Assembly: GCA_940588625.1 (NCBI GenBank)
Contig: CALNPU010000015.1
Span: 1 to 39,232 of the forward strand
Source of the DNA: an uncultured Caballeronia sp.
GTDB lineage: Bacteria > Pseudomonadota > Gammaproteobacteria > Burkholderiales > Burkholderiaceae
Direction: 5' to 3'
DNA: 39,232 nt
The position numbers and the translations under genes were made by a program. Every line of letters starts with the position of its first letter. The stretch's first letter is position 1. The notes under the pieces were generated by a model. That model was not told the origin of the DNA, ran no database searches, and saw only the letters and a program-made list of their open reading frames with translations. Of the stretch, positions 26,715-38,385 are shown in pieces.

Positions 26715-29007
26715 ATGCCTGCTTGCCGCTTTCCCTGATGGCGCCGGCCTTTGTGCTTGCCGCACCCGCCGCTGCAACATCGGAAAGCCCGCCCAAAAGT
26801 ACGCTCGATCATCGCGACGCCGATGCCGTCAGCTCGCTCCGGTTGTTGTCACCAGCACAGCGAGTCCATTGGCGCCGTTCCCCGCTCGATCCGAACCTTC
26901 CGGCCACGACCGCGACTGTCACCCTGATCAGGCGCAATACTGGAACGTGGTCACACCCGAAGATGTGCTGAAGTACGTGCCGTACGTGCCAAACATGGCG
27001 GTGCGCAAACGGTTATATCGGCGATGTGAATTCGCCGATTGCCGTGCGTAGCACGAGCAATTCGCAAACGGCGCGCGGGCTGGTTTACGCCGATGGCCTG
27101 CTGCTCAGCAATTTCCTCGGCAATACGTTCACGTTCGCGCCACGCTGGTCGATGGTTTTCGCCGACGACATCGAGCGCACCGACGTGATCTACGGTCCGT
27201 ATTCGGCGCTGTATCCCGGCAACTCGATCGGCGCGACCGTGGCCATCACCACGCGTATGCCGGAGAAGTTCGAAGTCGATGCCCACGTGTAGGCGTTCAG
27301 CCAGCACTTCAATCTGTTCGGCGTGAATCGTAGTTTCAACGGCACGAATTCGTCGGCGACCATCGGCGATAAAAATGGCAACCTGTCCTGGCTGATCGGT
27401 GTCGATCATCTGGAAAACAAGGGCCAACCGCTGCAATTTGCGACGCTGGCGGCGTCGGCAATACCGGCGAAGGCGACTGATCGGCCGGTGACCGGCGCGT
27501 ATTTCTACAACGACCAGAACAACAACCGCACTGCCGTGCTGGGCGTTACATCGGAAGGCATTGTACCTTCCAGGACCAGTTCAAGCTGAAGCTCGCGTAT
27601 GACCTCACGCCTACTTTGCAAGCCGGTTTCACGCTCGGTTACTGGCATCAGAAGTACAACAGCGACACCCAGTCATTTCTCCGCGATGCCGTCGGCAACC
27701 CGGTCTATAGCGGCCTCGTGAATATTGGTGGCTACGAATACAACGTGCCTGTCGCCACGTTTGCGCCGAGCCAGAGGGGTAAGCGAAAACTTCCTGTATG
27801 GACTGTCGCTGAAAACGCGCAACGCATCCGGCTGGAATGCCGAAGCCATTGCGTCGTATTTCTTTCTATCACGCAGAACATTGCACGCACTGCGAATTCG
27901 GGGGCACCGGGCAATGGCGCGGGAACGATCACATTCGGCGACGGCACCGGCTGGAAAACACTTGACCTGCGCACGACCTGGACACCGGCCACGCCCGCCG
28001 CCGGCCTGGGTGCGCACTGGCTGTCGTTCGGCTATCACTACGACAACTATTTCCTCGACAACGAAACCTACAACACGCCCGCCTGGCGCGACGGCGGCGG
28101 GACAACATTTGCTAATGCATTCGGCGGACGTACCCAGACGCAAGCCGTGTACGCACAAGACGCGTGGCGGTTCCTGCCGCGTTGGGAATTCACCTACGGC
28201 GCGCTACGAGAACTGGAACGCGTATGACGGCACGCGGGCAGTGGGATCTACCTACCTAGCTGAACTACGCTGAAGTCAGCCAGAGCCACTGGTCACCGAA
28301 AGCCTCGCTGTCCTTTGACGTCACGCAAGACCTGTTGCTGCGCGCATCGATAGGACGGGCGTACCGCTTCCCGACTGTCGGAGAATTGTTTCAAGGGCAG
28401 ATCACGGATCTGTTGATCGTCAATAACAAACAACCCGAACCTGAAGCCGGAAGACGATCTCTCGAAAGAACTCACAGCCGAGTGGCAACACGGTAACGGC
28501 GTATATCGATTCACGCTGTTTCAGGACGATGTGAAAAACACGTTGTTCAGCCAGACGAACACCACCGTGATTCCGAACATCACGAACTTCCAGAACATCG
28601 ACAAGGTACGTTCGCGCGGCATCGAGACAAGCTACGAAGGGCAGGACGTGCTGATTCGCGGCCTGGACCTCACAGCGGGGCTGGCCTATACGCAGTCGAA
28701 GATCATGGCGAACAGCGGCAACCCGGCGTCGGTGGGCAAGTACTTCTATCGCATCCCGTTGTGGCGCGCGAACGTGGCTGCCACCTGGCGCGCGACGAGC
28801 CAGAGCGCCGTCATGATCGCCGCGCGTTATTCGGGCCGCAAATACAACACGCTCACCAATACCGATACCAATCCGAACACCTACGGCGGCACGAGCACGT
28901 ACACGGTCATCGACGTCAAATTCACCTTCCGTCCCACGAAGCGAACCGAGCTCGACATCGGCGTGGATAACCTCTTCGACCATCGTTATTACGTGTTCCA
29001 TCCGTAG
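26715..29007 (+). pseudogene. TonB-dependent outer-membrane receptor, broken
   Basis: Remnant of a 22-stranded TonB-dependent receptor that imported a siderophore or metal complex. A one-base loss right after the ATG at 26715 cuts the signal peptide (LPLSLMAPAFVLAAPAAAT). The plug contains VVTPEDVLKYVPYVPNMAVR, DDIERTDVIYGPYSALYPG and GNSIGATVAITTRMPEKFE. An in-frame TAG lies at 27290-27292, followed by FNLFGVNRSFNGTNSSATIG. At least five shifts follow (near 27570, 27780, 27870, 28210, 28440). The barrel end is intact in its frame: FQDDVKNTLFSQTNTTVIPN through VDNLFDHRYYVFHP, with the family aromatic C-terminal region. The ligand cannot be told. Flanking DUF2946 and PepSY genes support a metal or siderophore role. 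Confidence 0.86.
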
Positions 29008-29127
29008 GAACACGTAACGCGGGACGGACGGTTTATGTCGAAGGCCGGATTGGAATCTGACGCTCGTTTCGGGGCTCTTGGGTCTCCCGGGTCTGCAGTC
29101 AACCTTATAGAAAGAAGGACACCTCAC

Positions 29128-30609
29128 ATGCAATCCGCATCTCTTTCCGACGCCCGCCTGGCTGTGCGGCATCGGCTGTTATGGAACTGGCATTTATTTC
29201 TATGCCGGCTTGTTTGTCATGCCGCTGCTGCTGGTCCTCGCGATTACCGGCACGCTGTACTGTTTCCAGCCGCAGATCGAACCGCTGCTGTATCACGGAC
29301 CGCATGATGGTCGATGTCCGCACCGAGCCGCGTCTGAGCCGCCAGCAAGTCCTGCTGGCGAAAGCGACCGCCGCTGAACCGCACGACGCCGTGGCGACCA
29401 CGGCGGTCATCAACACTAATCCGCGCCGCAGCGCCGAATTCGTGTTCCGCCTGTGAAGCCCGGATCGAGTGAAAGCGTCTATCTCAATCCCTACACCGGT
29501 GAGGTACTGGGCAGGCTGAGTGTCGAGAACCGGTTGATGAAGCAGATTCGCAATTTGCATCGCGGCTTGATGCTGGGCAAAACCGGCAAGATCCTGATGG
29601 AACTGGCGGGCTGCTGGACGCTGGTGATGATCGGAACAGGCATTGCATTGTGGTGGCCGAAGGCGCGTCAGAAGTGGAGCCCGGCTCGTACCACGGTTGG
29701 CGTCGTCGAAAGGCCGTGTTTGGTGGCGAGAATTGCACGCGGTCGGCGGTGCGTGGCTCGCGCTTGGCGCATTGTTTTTTTGTGTTGAGCGGGCTGCCAT
29801 GGTCGAGCACATGGGGCAAGTAATTCAAAGCGTTGGCGACGTCCGCGCAGCTTGGCTATCCGCAAGGCGCGTGGGGCAAGGCGCATGTGTATTCCGCGAA
29901 GCCCGCGATGAACATGGCGGATCCGTCGATGGCCGGCATGAAGATGGACAATCTGCCGTTACCGCAGACACCGTGGGCAGTGGGTGCTACGCAGGTTCCG
30001 CATAGCACCGCGGCTAGCGCCGACGCCACGCCACTATTGCCCTCGACAAGGTCGCCGCGCTGGCGGCGCAGGCGGGCGTCCGGGACGGTTGGTTATGACA
30101 TCGCGTTGCCGACAACTACCGAGGGCGTGTACACGGTGTCCTATTTTCCCGCGGATCCTCAAGCCGAGCGTACGTTGCACATCGATAGATACAGTGGCCA
30201 GATTCTCTCTGACATCGCGTATCCGGATTACGGGCACGTCGCTCAATGGATTTCGTATGGCACGTCGTTGCACATGGGGCGCTATTTCGGCGTGGCGAAC
30301 CAAATTCTCGCGTCGCTGATCTCGCTCGGACTTGCGGCGATGTCGGTCAGTGGTTTTGTGATGTGGCGCAAACGCAAGCCGGGCAGGGTGATCGGCGCGC
30401 CGTCGAGACCGGTTCTTGATCCACCGATGCGCACGTGGGTCGGCGGTCTGACTATGCTAGGCATCGTTTTCTCGATGATGGGTTTGACAATGCTGATTGT
30501 GTGGATATCGGACCGCTTGTTTTTCAGGCCCGGCAAAGTTGCCAGTACGGATGAGCGAGCCGGCGGCCAGCATGTCGCCGGCCGTCTGATCAATGCATCG
30601 CAAAATTGA
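29128..30609 (+). pseudogene. PepSY-domain membrane protein, broken
   Basis: Remnant of a PepSY-associated transmembrane protein (a putative iron-siderophore reductase type), following the receptor as is usual for TonB loci. The start at 29128 has GAAGGA just upstream. Shifts begin within the first transmembrane helix (about 29165), then near 29290, 29450, 29690 and 30050. Recognisable pieces are YLNPYTGEVLGRLSVENRL, MKQIRNLHRGLMLGKTGK, CWTLVMIGTGIALWWPKARQ and, near the end, ERTLHIDRYSGQILSDIAY with a last helix (TMLGIVFSMMGLTMLIVW). The ending RLINASQN is at 30609. The histidines of the membrane part are partly present. Confidence 0.82.
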
Positions 30610-31617
30610 ACCGAACTTCAACCGTGCAAGCTGTTCGGCTTCGTTCGTCAGCAGCGTTGCGGCGTCGCGAATGGCGATTTCCAGCGTGATCGACCCGGGT
30701 GCGGGAGAAAAACATCCGCTGAAATGCTCGGACAAACGCGGCAGCGCAGCCGGGTCGATGGCGCAGCGTCTGCACGTCCGAGTGTCCTTCACCTGTGATC
30801 AGCCAGTTCGCGCCGTCGAGCGCAGCATCGAGCTCCACTTCACGCGCGACCACCTCTGCGCCGGCCTCGAAACGCGCGCCCAGCATATGCAGCGCAAAAC
30901 CCAGTCCGCCCGGCGCGTTGCAGCGCCGGTTCGAGCAGATCGGCGAAATGGCCGAGCGCTGCATCGATCATCGCAATATGGTCGGGTGTCACGTCTTTTT
31001 GCGGTCCGAAGATAGCCGTTGCGCCGTGCTCGCCGGTGAGCGGATTGTTCACATCGGACATACCCGTGAATTCGGCGTCGCGCACGCGCGGATCAAGCCC
31101 CGTCGCGTCAATGCGGGCGATCCGCGCAAGTTGCGAAGGGACGGGGTCGAGCGCCTTGCCGTCTGCATCGAAGAGTTTCAGGCCCAGGCCCACCAGAAGC
31201 CCTGCACCGCCGTCATTTGTGCTGCTGCCGCCCAGCACCACATAGAATTTGCGCACGCCGAGATCGAGCAGCGTGCGAATCGCTTCGCCCATGCCGAGCG
31301 TGCTGCGCTCGGCGACCGGCACGGCCATGCCGTCCGGGTCCGTGATTCCCACGAATTCAGCCGTTTCCAAGATCGCGCTGCCGTCCGCCAGCAAACCTGT
31401 CGCGCCGCTCGCCGCCCGCCGCGAGCATGCCTTTGCCGCCGTCGGCCATCGGCACGATGCGGATGACGACGTCGCTGCGCGCCCGCCGGATACTGCTCGC
31501 AATTGCGTCCGCGACCTGTTCCGCGCTGAGCGAACCCTTGAAGGAATCTGGATGGAGCGATGATGACTACAACGGAGAAAGGGGGGAAGAAAAACCGGCA
31601 GGCTGGGTGTTCGGCAT
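30590..31617 (-). pseudogene. Glycerate kinase (GarK/GlxK type), broken
   Basis: Remnant of a class II glycerate kinase, which phosphorylates D-glycerate to 2-phosphoglycerate. The start at 31617 gives MPNTQPAGFSSP; a shift near 31580 separates it from VVVIIAP, and another at 31555 precedes DSFKGSLSAEQVADAIASSI. A further shift near 31405 falls after MADGGKGMLAAGGERR. The core is in one frame: FVGITDPDGMAVPVAERSTL, YVVLGGSSTNDGGAGLLVG and MSDVNNPLTGEHGATAIFGP. Later parts (LDGANWLITGEGHSDVQTL, and HFSGCFSPAPGSITLEIAIR) are in two more frames. The native stop is uncertain and the end overlaps the PepSY gene end by about 20 bases. Confidence 0.85.
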
Positions 31618-31917
31618 GATGCCTCGAGTTATGAATTTGCCTGAAATCTAGCGACACTGCCCAAATTAATCAAACCTTATGCATGTACGGCATATGCCCG
31701 ATGCGGGCAGGCAATGCAACGGCTGCGCAGCCGGGGTGGGAGATGCGCTGCGCTCAGGGCGGCATCGAGTTAGCATCGAATGGGCTTCGGGGCAGCTTCA
31801 AGGTGGCATTACGGCGGCCCGGGACCACAAAACACGCATTAAAACCGCGAAAATGGGCCGAATTTAGCGATATTTGACAGCGGAGACTCTCATCCGCCAC
31901 GACCCTTGCAAATAGTT
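31618..31917. other. Intergenic region upstream of tig, with small palindromes
   Basis: No gene is recognised in this 300-base stretch; the two short open frames at 31679-31877 look like chance. It holds a perfect 14-base palindrome CGGCTGCGCAGCCG (31720-31733) and a small hairpin GCCCG-ATG-CGGGC (31696-31708). Neither has a T-run, so they are not terminators. Confidence 0.45.
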
Positions 31918-31926
31918 TGGTAAAAT
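31918..31926 (+). promoter_or_regulatory. Possible extended -10 promoter for tig
   Basis: TGG-TAAAAT is an extended -10 element (TG-n-TAAAAT), about 200 bases upstream of the tig start. No good -35 is seen, as is usual for extended -10 promoters. Confidence 0.35.
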
Positions 31927-32124
31927 GTTTGGATATGTACTCAAACCGGCGCGGACGGCTTCCTGTCACGGCTTGACTGGGCTCCGCGAATGAGTGAGCA
32001 TCGGCCAGGCTTGCAGTGTTCAGGAACCGCGAGACGCCGTGCGCCTATCGCGGCGCGAGATCGAAGCAGAACTGACCAGACACACCAACCCGAATACTCG
32101 ATTTACTCTAGGACGATAGAAGCC

Positions 32125-33424
32125 ATGGCTAACGTTGTTGAAAACCTCGGCAAGTGGAACGCCGTGTGAGGATCTCCCTGCCGAAAGTACGGTGCAAAAG
32201 GAAGTGGACTCGCGTATCCGTCAGCTGGCGAAAAACGTGCGCATGCCGGGTTTCCGCCCTGGCAAGGTGCCGCTCAAGATGGTGACGCAGCAATACCAGG
32301 GCCAGGTTGAAGCTGAAGTGCTGAGCGACAAGGTCGGCAAGGAATTCTTCGACGTCACGTGCACTGAAAACCTGCGTGTGGCGGGCCATCCGAGCTTCGC
32401 GCCCAAGGGCGCGAAGTAGCGGATGACTACGTGTTCGAGGCAACCTTCGAGGTGTACCCCGAAGTCAAGATCGACGACGTAGCAACGGCTGAAATCGAAC
32501 GCACGGTCACGACCATCTCGGAAGCTGAAATCGACCGCACGCTGGAAATCCTGCGCAAGCAGCGCGTGCATTACCACGCACGCGGCGACGCCGGCGAGCA
32601 CAGTGACGGCGGCGCGGATACGGCGCGAAAGACGGCGACCGCGTGACCATGGACTTCGTCGGCAAGCTCGACGGCGTGCTCTTCGAAGGCGGCAGCGCTG
32701 AAGACTTCACGTTCGTGCTGGGCGAAGGCCGCATGTTGCCGGAATTCGAAACGGCGGCGCTCGGCCTGAAGGTCGGCGAGTCGAAGGAATTCGATCTCAA
32801 GTTCCCGGACGACTACCACGGCAAGGACGTGGCCGGCAAAACGGCGCAGTTCACCATCACGATGAAGAAGATCGAATGGGCGCACCTGCCGGAAATCGAT
32901 ACCGATTTCGCGAAATCGCTGGGTGTGGAAGACGGCGACACGGCCAAGATGCACGGCGAGATCAAGGACAACCTGGAGCGTGAAGCCAGCGCCGCACGCA
33001 GCAGATCGTGAAGAACCAGGTCATGGACGCCCTGCTGAAGATCTCCGAACTCGACGTGCCGAAGGCGCTGATCGAACAGGATCAGCAACGTCTGGTGGAA
33101 ATGGCGCGTCAGGATCTGCAACAACGCGGGGTGCCGAACGCAGCGAACGCGCCCATTCCCGCAGAAATGTTCGCGGAACAAGCTGAGCGCCGCGTCAAGC
33201 TAGGTCTGGTTCTGGCCGAACTGGTCAAGGCTAACGACCTGCAGGCGAAGCCGGAACAGATCCGCGCGGAAGTGGACGAATTCGCGAAAAGCTACGAGGA
33301 CCCGAAGGAAGTCGTCCGCTGGTATTATTCGAATCAGCAGCGCCTCGCCGAAATGGAAGCGTACGTTGTGGAAAGCAACGTCGTGGACTTCGTGCTCGGC
33401 AAGGCTCGAACGGCGCAAGCGTAA
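32125..33424 (+). pseudogene. tig: Trigger factor, five single-base deletions
   Basis: Trigger factor is the ribosome-bound chaperone and prolyl isomerase at the polypeptide exit. The start at 32125 gives [10 protein letters not shown], then the frame breaks. Each break is explained by one missing base: 32155 (start of a CTG), about 32173, about 32417, about 32625 and about 32985. In between, the sequence is normal: [19 protein letters not shown] (ribosome-binding signature), [40 protein letters not shown] (PPIase domain), [20 protein letters not shown] and [20 protein letters not shown]. The C-terminus ends [10 protein letters not shown], about 14 residues shorter than usual. The next genes, clpP, clpX and lon, are intact. 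No long active product can be made without several frameshifts. Confidence 0.9.
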
Positions 33425-33435
33425 GCAGCATCGAC

Positions 33436-33481
33436 AAGGCGTGCCCGGGCCGTCGAGGTGACGGGCCGGCACGCCTTTTTT
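33436..33481 (+). terminator. Rho-independent terminator after tig
   Basis: AAGGCGTGCC (33436-33445) pairs with GGCACGCCTT (33468-33477), with an inner CCGTC/GACGG stem and a run of six T. It lies 12 bases after the tig stop and about 100 bases before clpP. Confidence 0.85.
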
Positions 33482-33578
33482 GCATTTCGGTTGTGTCGCC
33501 GGTTCTGGTTGCCAAGTTGTGCCGTTTTTCGGATGTTCCTTTGTCGTTCAGTATCCCTATTCCTAACAAGGAAATTGC

Positions 33579-34232
33579 ATGGCCTTCCGTGCTCAATTAC
33601 TGGAAATGCTCGCATCGAACACTCCGCATGATTTCGAAACCAAGGCGCTCGGTTTAGTGCCCATGGTGGTGGAAACGAGCGGCCGCGGCGAACGTGCCTA
33701 TGACATCTATTCGCGCCTGCTGAAAGAGCGCCTGGTGTTCCTGGTTGGCGAAGTGAACGACCAAACGGCCAATCTGGTGGTCGCGCAGTTGCTGTTTCTC
33801 GAAAGCGAAAACCCCGACAAGGACATCAGCCTGTACATCAATAGCCCGGGTGGCTCAGTGTCGGCTGGCATGGCCATTTACGACACCATGCAGTTCGTGA
33901 AGCCGGATGTCGCCACGCTGTGCATGGGACTGGCTGCGAGCATGGGCGCGTTCCTGCTGGCAGCGGGCGCCAAGGGCAAGCGCGTTGCGCTGCCCAACTC
34001 GCGCGTGATGATTCACCAGCCGCTCGGCGGCGCGCGCGGGCAGGCATCGGACATCGAAATTCAGGCACGGGAAATCCTGTACCTGAAGGAACGTCTGAAC
34101 CAGTTGCTGTCGCACCATACGGGTCAGCCGGTGGAACGTCTCGCAGGCGACACTGACCGCGACAATTTCATGTCCGGCGATGACGCGCAGGCGTACGGTA
34201 TCGTCGATCAGGTTCTTCACAAGCGCCCCTGA
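33579..34232 (+). CDS. clpP: ATP-dependent Clp protease proteolytic subunit
   Basis: A 217-residue ClpP. The catalytic triad is complete: Ser121 in [19 protein letters not shown], His146 in [13 protein letters not shown] and Asp195 in [17 protein letters not shown]. The hydrophobic-pocket region ([17 protein letters not shown]) is normal. An AAGGAAA lies upstream of the start at 33579. ClpP forms a tetradecamer that degrades unfolded or tagged proteins with ClpX or ClpA. This is the main ClpP; the second copy at 25187 is broken. It is followed by clpX and lon, as in other beta-proteobacteria. Confidence 0.96.
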   Translation: MAFRAQLLEMLASNTPHDFETKALGLVPMVVETSGRGERAYDIYSRLLKERLVFLVGEVNDQTANLVVAQLLFLESENPDKDISLYINSPGGSVSAGMAIYDTMQFVKPDVATLCMGLAASMGAFLLAAGAKGKRVALPNSRVMIHQPLGGARGQASDIEIQAREILYLKERLNQLLSHHTGQPVERLAGDTDRDNFMSGDDAQAYGIVDQVLHKRP

Positions 34233-34483
34233 CCGGGCGGCGCGCCGGTCGTTGGGGAATAACGGGCCCGCCGTTCTGTTTTTGTCCATACGGATGTTGC
34301 GGTTTTGGACTAGGCGGCCAACGGCAGCGCGGAGAATCCGAGCCGCACGCCAGGCTGGAGCCAACGCGGAAAACGGCGTCAAAGCACACGCCACAAACGC
34401 TTTCAACTTGCGCAGATGCCATTTCTGCGTAGGTGAATTGAGCGGCGTATTATGTAATCGAGTGTCCGGAGGCTCGCACATCC

Positions 34484-35755
34484 ATGGCGGACAAAAAAGG
34501 TTCTAACAGCGAAAAGCTGTTGTATTGCTCGTTCTGCGGCAAGAGCCAGCACGAGGTCAAGAAGCTGATAGCAGGTCCTTCTGTATTCATCTGTGATGAA
34601 TGCATCGACTTGTGCAATGAAATCATCCACGACGAAGCTGCCGGCGCGGCGGAAGAGGCTGGCCTGACGAAGTCGGATCTGCCGAGCCCGCAAGGGATCA
34701 GCGAGATCCTGAACCAGTACGTGATTGGTCAGGAACGCGCAAAGCGGATTCTTGCAGTGGCGGTGTATAACCACTACAAGCGCCTCAAGCATCTCGAGAA
34801 GAAAGACGATATCGAGTTGTCGAAGAGCAACATCTTGCTGATCGGACCCACGGGTTCGGGCAAGACCTTGCTTGCACAAACGCTCGCGCGCATGTTGAAC
34901 GTCCCGTTCGTGATTGCAGACGCAACCACGCTGACGGAAGCTGGCTATGTGGGCGAAGACGTTGAGAACATTATTCAGAAGCTGCTGCAGAACTGTAACT
35001 ACGAAGTCGACAAGGCCCAGCGCGGCATTGTCTACATCGACGAAATCGACAAGATCAGCCGCAAGTCGGATAACCCGTCTATCACGCGCGACGTGTCGGG
35101 CGAGGGTGTCCAGCAAGCGCTGCTGAAGCTGGTCGAAGGCACGATGGCTTCGGTACCCCCGCAAGGCGGCCGCAAGCACCCGAACCAGGACTTCATCCAG
35201 GTCGACACCACCAACATCCTGTTCATTTGCGGCGGCGCGTTCGACGGCCTCGAGAAGGTCATCATCGACCGGACGGAAAAGACGGGTATTGGTTTTGGCG
35301 CAAGCGTGAAGAGTAAAGTCGATCACGACGCGGGCGAAGTGCTGCGCGAAGTAGAGCCGGAAGATTTGATCAAGTTTGGTCTAATCCCAGAGCTGATTGG
35401 TCGTCTGCCCGTGGTGGCGACGCTCGGCAAGCTGGATGAAGACGCGCTGATTAAGATCCTGACCGAGCCGAAGAATGCGCTGGTGAAGCAGTATCACAAG
35501 CTGTTCAATATGGAACGCGTGGACCTGGAGATTCGTCCGGGCGCATTGAAGGCTATCGCGTTGAAGGCTATCCGCAGCAAGACGGGTGCGCGTGGTCTGC
35601 GGTCCATTCTGGAACAAGCGTTGCTGGACGTGATGTACGAGTTGCCCGCAATGAAAGGTGTGAGCAAGGTCATCGTGGACGACAACACAATTGATGGTGA
35701 TGGCAAGCCACTTTTGATCTACGAAGACATGCCGAAGGTAGCAGGTTCTAACTGA
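34484..35755 (+). CDS. clpX: ATP-dependent Clp protease ATP-binding subunit ClpX
   Basis: A 423-residue AAA+ unfoldase that feeds substrates to ClpP. The zinc-binding domain has Cys15, Cys18, Cys37 and Cys40 (YCSFCGKSQ and ICDECIDLC). Walker A is [17 protein letters not shown] (about residues 120-127), the pore loop is [10 protein letters not shown], Walker B is [13 protein letters not shown], the RKH loop is [13 protein letters not shown] and the ClpP-contacting IGF-type loop is [18 protein letters not shown] lies 10 bases upstream of the start. All motifs are present and the frame is clean. Confidence 0.97.
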   Translation: MADKKGSNSEKLLYCSFCGKSQHEVKKLIAGPSVFICDECIDLCNEIIHDEAAGAAEEAGLTKSDLPSPQGISEILNQYVIGQERAKRILAVAVYNHYKRLKHLEKKDDIELSKSNILLIGPTGSGKTLLAQTLARMLNVPFVIADATTLTEAGYVGEDVENIIQKLLQNCNYEVDKAQRGIVYIDEIDKISRKSDNPSITRDVSGEGVQQALLKLVEGTMASVPPQGGRKHPNQDFIQVDTTNILFICGGAFDGLEKVIIDRTEKTGIGFGASVKSKVDHDAGEVLREVEPEDLIKFGLIPELIGRLPVVATLGKLDEDALIKILTEPKNALVKQYHKLFNMERVDLEIRPGALKAIALKAIRSKTGARGLRSILEQALLDVMYELPAMKGVSKVIVDDNTIDGDGKPLLIYEDMPKVAGSN

Positions 35756-35776
35756 GTTTAGTGTTGTGTGTCGGCG

Positions 35777-35812
35777 AAAAGCCGTTCATGGCAACGTGAA
35801 CGGCTTTTTGTT
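35777..35812 (+). terminator. Rho-independent terminator after clpX
   Basis: AAAAGCCGTTCA (35777-35788) pairs perfectly with TGAACGGCTTTT (35797-35808) over an 8-base loop, with a T-rich tail. It lies 21 bases after the clpX stop, so lon has its own promoter further down (not identified). Confidence 0.85.
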
Positions 35813-35961
35813 TATTTTTCGGATATCTTGTGGACGTTACTGACACGTTACTGAGGCGAATTTTTTCGATTCATTGATCTTTTCCCACACGCTTAAGGCT
35901 TGCAATCCATTTTGACGGCCTTATTTACGACTGAACTGATTCCACTACTGGGGAAATGAAA

Positions 35962-38385
35962 ATGTCAGGAACCCAACTCCTCCCGCAGGAAAGCATTACT
36001 CTCCCGCTGCTTCCGCTGCGTGACGTAGTCGTTTTCCCGCACATGGTGATTCCGCTTTTTGTCGGACGACCCAAATCGATCAAGGCACTCGAAGCCGCGA
36101 TGGAAGGTGGCAAGCACATCATGCTTGTCGCCCAGAAGACCGCTGCGAAAGACGAGCCGACCGAAAAAGACATGTACGAAGTGGGATGTATCGCAAACAT
36201 CCTGCAAATGCTGAAGCTACCGGATGGTACCGTGAAGGTGCTGGTCGAAGGCTTGCAGCGTACCAAGACGCTCACGATCGAAGAACAGGAAACGCAGTTT
36301 TCCTGCGACGTGATGCCGCTCGAACCCGACCACGCTGACAGCGCTGAAACTGAAGCGCTGCGCCGCGCGATTGTGTCGCAGTTCGATCAGTACGTAAAAC
36401 TCAACAAGAAGATCCCTCCCGAGATCCTGACGTCGCTGTCGGGTATTGACGAAGCGGGTCGCCTGGCCGATACCATCGCCGCGCATTTGCCGCTGAAGCT
36501 CGACCAGAAGCAACACATCCTCGAGATGTTCCCTGTTGTTGAACGCCTTGAACATCTGCTTGCCCAGCTCGAAGCCGAGATCGACATTCTTCAGGTCGAA
36601 AAGCGTATCCGCGGACGCGTGAAGCGTCAGATGGAAAAGAGCCAGCGCGAGTACTACTTGAACGAACAGGTCAAGGCGATCCAGAAGGAACTGGGCGAAG
36701 GCGAGGAAGGTGCGGATCTCGCGGAACTCGAGAAGCGCATCACCAACGCGCGCATGCCGAAGGAAGCCAAGAAGAAGGCTGATGCCGAGCTCAAGAAGCT
36801 CAAGCTGATGTCGCCGATGTCGGCTGAAGCCATCGTCGTGCGCAATTACATCGACACGTTGATCGGCTTACCGTGGCGCAAGAAGAGCAAGGTCAACAAT
36901 GACCTCTCGAATGCGGAACGCGTGCTCGACGAAGATCACTTTGGCCTTGAGAAGGTCAAGGAACGGATCCTCGAGTATCTTGCGGTCCAGCAACGCGTTG
37001 AAAAGGTCAAGGCGCCTATCCTGTGCCTCGTCGGGCCTCCGGGCGTCGGCAAGACCTCGCTGGGCCAGTCGATCGCCCGCGCAACGAACCGCAAGTTCGT
37101 GCGCATGGCGCTTGGCGGCGTGCATGACGAGTCCGAGATTCGCGGTCACCGTCGCACGTATATCGGGTCGATGCCCGGCAAGATCCTGCAAAGCCTGGCG
37201 AAGGTCGGCGTGCGCAATCCGCTTTTCCTGCTCGACGAAGTCGATAAGATGGGCATGGATTTTCGCGGCGACCCGGCGTCTGCACTTCTTGAAGTGCTTG
37301 ATCCGGAACAGAACCATACGTTTGCCGATCACTACGTCGAAGTGGACTTCGATTTGTCGGACGTGATGTTCGTGGCGACGTCGAACTCGTTGAACATTCC
37401 GCCGCCGTTGCTTGACCGGATGGAAGTGATTCGCCTCTCGGGTTACACCGAGGACGAGAAAGTCAACATCGCGCAAAAGTACCTGTTGCCGAAGCAGACC
37501 CGCAACAACGGCTTGAAGGCTGGCGAGATGGATCTGACGGAAGAAGCGATCCGCGACATCATTCGTTACTACACGCGTGAAGCCGGTGTTCGTTCGCTCG
37601 AGCGCGAAATGTCGAAGATCTGTCGCAAGGTCGTGAAGATGCTTCTGCTGAAGAAGGCAGAAGGCGCGGTCAAGGTAGACGGCAGCAATCTCGACACGTT
37701 CCTCGGCGTGCGCAAGACCGACTTTGGTCTGGCGGCGAAGGAGAACCAGGTCGGCCAGGTTACGGGTCTCGCGTGGACAGAAGTGGGCGGCGATCTGCTG
37801 ACCATCGAAGCCGCCGTGATGCCGGGTAAGGGCAACATCATCCGCACGGGTTCGCTCGGCGACGTGATGAAGGAATCGGTCGAGGCTGCGCGTTCAGTGG
37901 TGCGTTCGCGTTCGTGTCGTCTGGGTGTGTCGGATGAGGCATTCGAGAAGAAGGACATCCACATCCACGTGCCCGAAGGCGCGACGCCGAAGGACGGTCC
38001 GTCCGCCGGTATCGCAATGACGACAGCACTGGTGTCTGTGCTGACCGGTATTCCGGTTCGTGCCGACGTGGCCATGACTGGTGAAATCACGTTGCGCGGC
38101 GAAGTGTTGCCTATCGGCGGATTGAAGGAGAAGTTGCTGGCGGCGCATCGCGGCGACATCAAGCTCGTGCTGATCCCTGAAGAAAACACGAAGGATCTGG
38201 CCGAGATTCCGGACAACGTGAAGAACGCGATCGAAATCGTTCCGGTTCGCTGGATCGACAAGGTCCTCGAGTTTGCGCTCGAACGTGTTCCCGCTGCCTT
38301 GCCGGAGAAAGAAGCCAAGCCGGCAACTCCTGCTGTTGCGGAAAAGAAGGACGCACCGGCAGCTGGTGAGTTCGTGAAGCATTAA
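35962..38385 (+). CDS. lon: ATP-dependent protease La
   Basis: A full-length Lon of about 807 residues that degrades damaged and regulatory proteins. Two in-frame ATGs are adjacent (35956 and 35962). I chose 35962 ([14 protein letters not shown]) because GGGGA lies about 6-8 bases upstream of it. The N-terminal domain has [20 protein letters not shown], and the coiled-coil middle part is followed by Walker [20 protein letters not shown]. The catalytic dyad is Ser681 in [15 protein letters not shown] and Lys724 in [16 protein letters not shown]. The C-terminal tail is Ala/Pro/Lys-rich. The frame is clean. It completes the intact clpP-clpX-lon block. Confidence 0.97.
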   Translation: MSGTQLLPQESITLPLLPLRDVVVFPHMVIPLFVGRPKSIKALEAAMEGGKHIMLVAQKTAAKDEPTEKDMYEVGCIANILQMLKLPDGTVKVLVEGLQRTKTLTIEEQETQFSCDVMPLEPDHADSAETEALRRAIVSQFDQYVKLNKKIPPEILTSLSGIDEAGRLADTIAAHLPLKLDQKQHILEMFPVVERLEHLLAQLEAEIDILQVEKRIRGRVKRQMEKSQREYYLNEQVKAIQKELGEGEEGADLAELEKRITNARMPKEAKKKADAELKKLKLMSPMSAEAIVVRNYIDTLIGLPWRKKSKVNNDLSNAERVLDEDHFGLEKVKERILEYLAVQQRVEKVKAPILCLVGPPGVGKTSLGQSIARATNRKFVRMALGGVHDESEIRGHRRTYIGSMPGKILQSLAKVGVRNPLFLLDEVDKMGMDFRGDPASALLEVLDPEQNHTFADHYVEVDFDLSDVMFVATSNSLNIPPPLLDRMEVIRLSGYTEDEKVNIAQKYLLPKQTRNNGLKAGEMDLTEEAIRDIIRYYTREAGVRSLEREMSKICRKVVKMLLLKKAEGAVKVDGSNLDTFLGVRKTDFGLAAKENQVGQVTGLAWTEVGGDLLTIEAAVMPGKGNIIRTGSLGDVMKESVEAARSVVRSRSCRLGVSDEAFEKKDIHIHVPEGATPKDGPSAGIAMTTALVSVLTGIPVRADVAMTGEITLRGEVLPIGGLKEKLLAAHRGDIKLVLIPEENTKDLAEIPDNVKNAIEIVPVRWIDKVLEFALERVPAALPEKEAKPATPAVAEKKDAPAAGEFVKH

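Noticed and set aside
35815-35955. Heat-shock (sigma-32) promoter for lon
   Set aside because: No pair of hexamers with the expected CTTGAA and CCCCAT-like sequence and spacing is visible.
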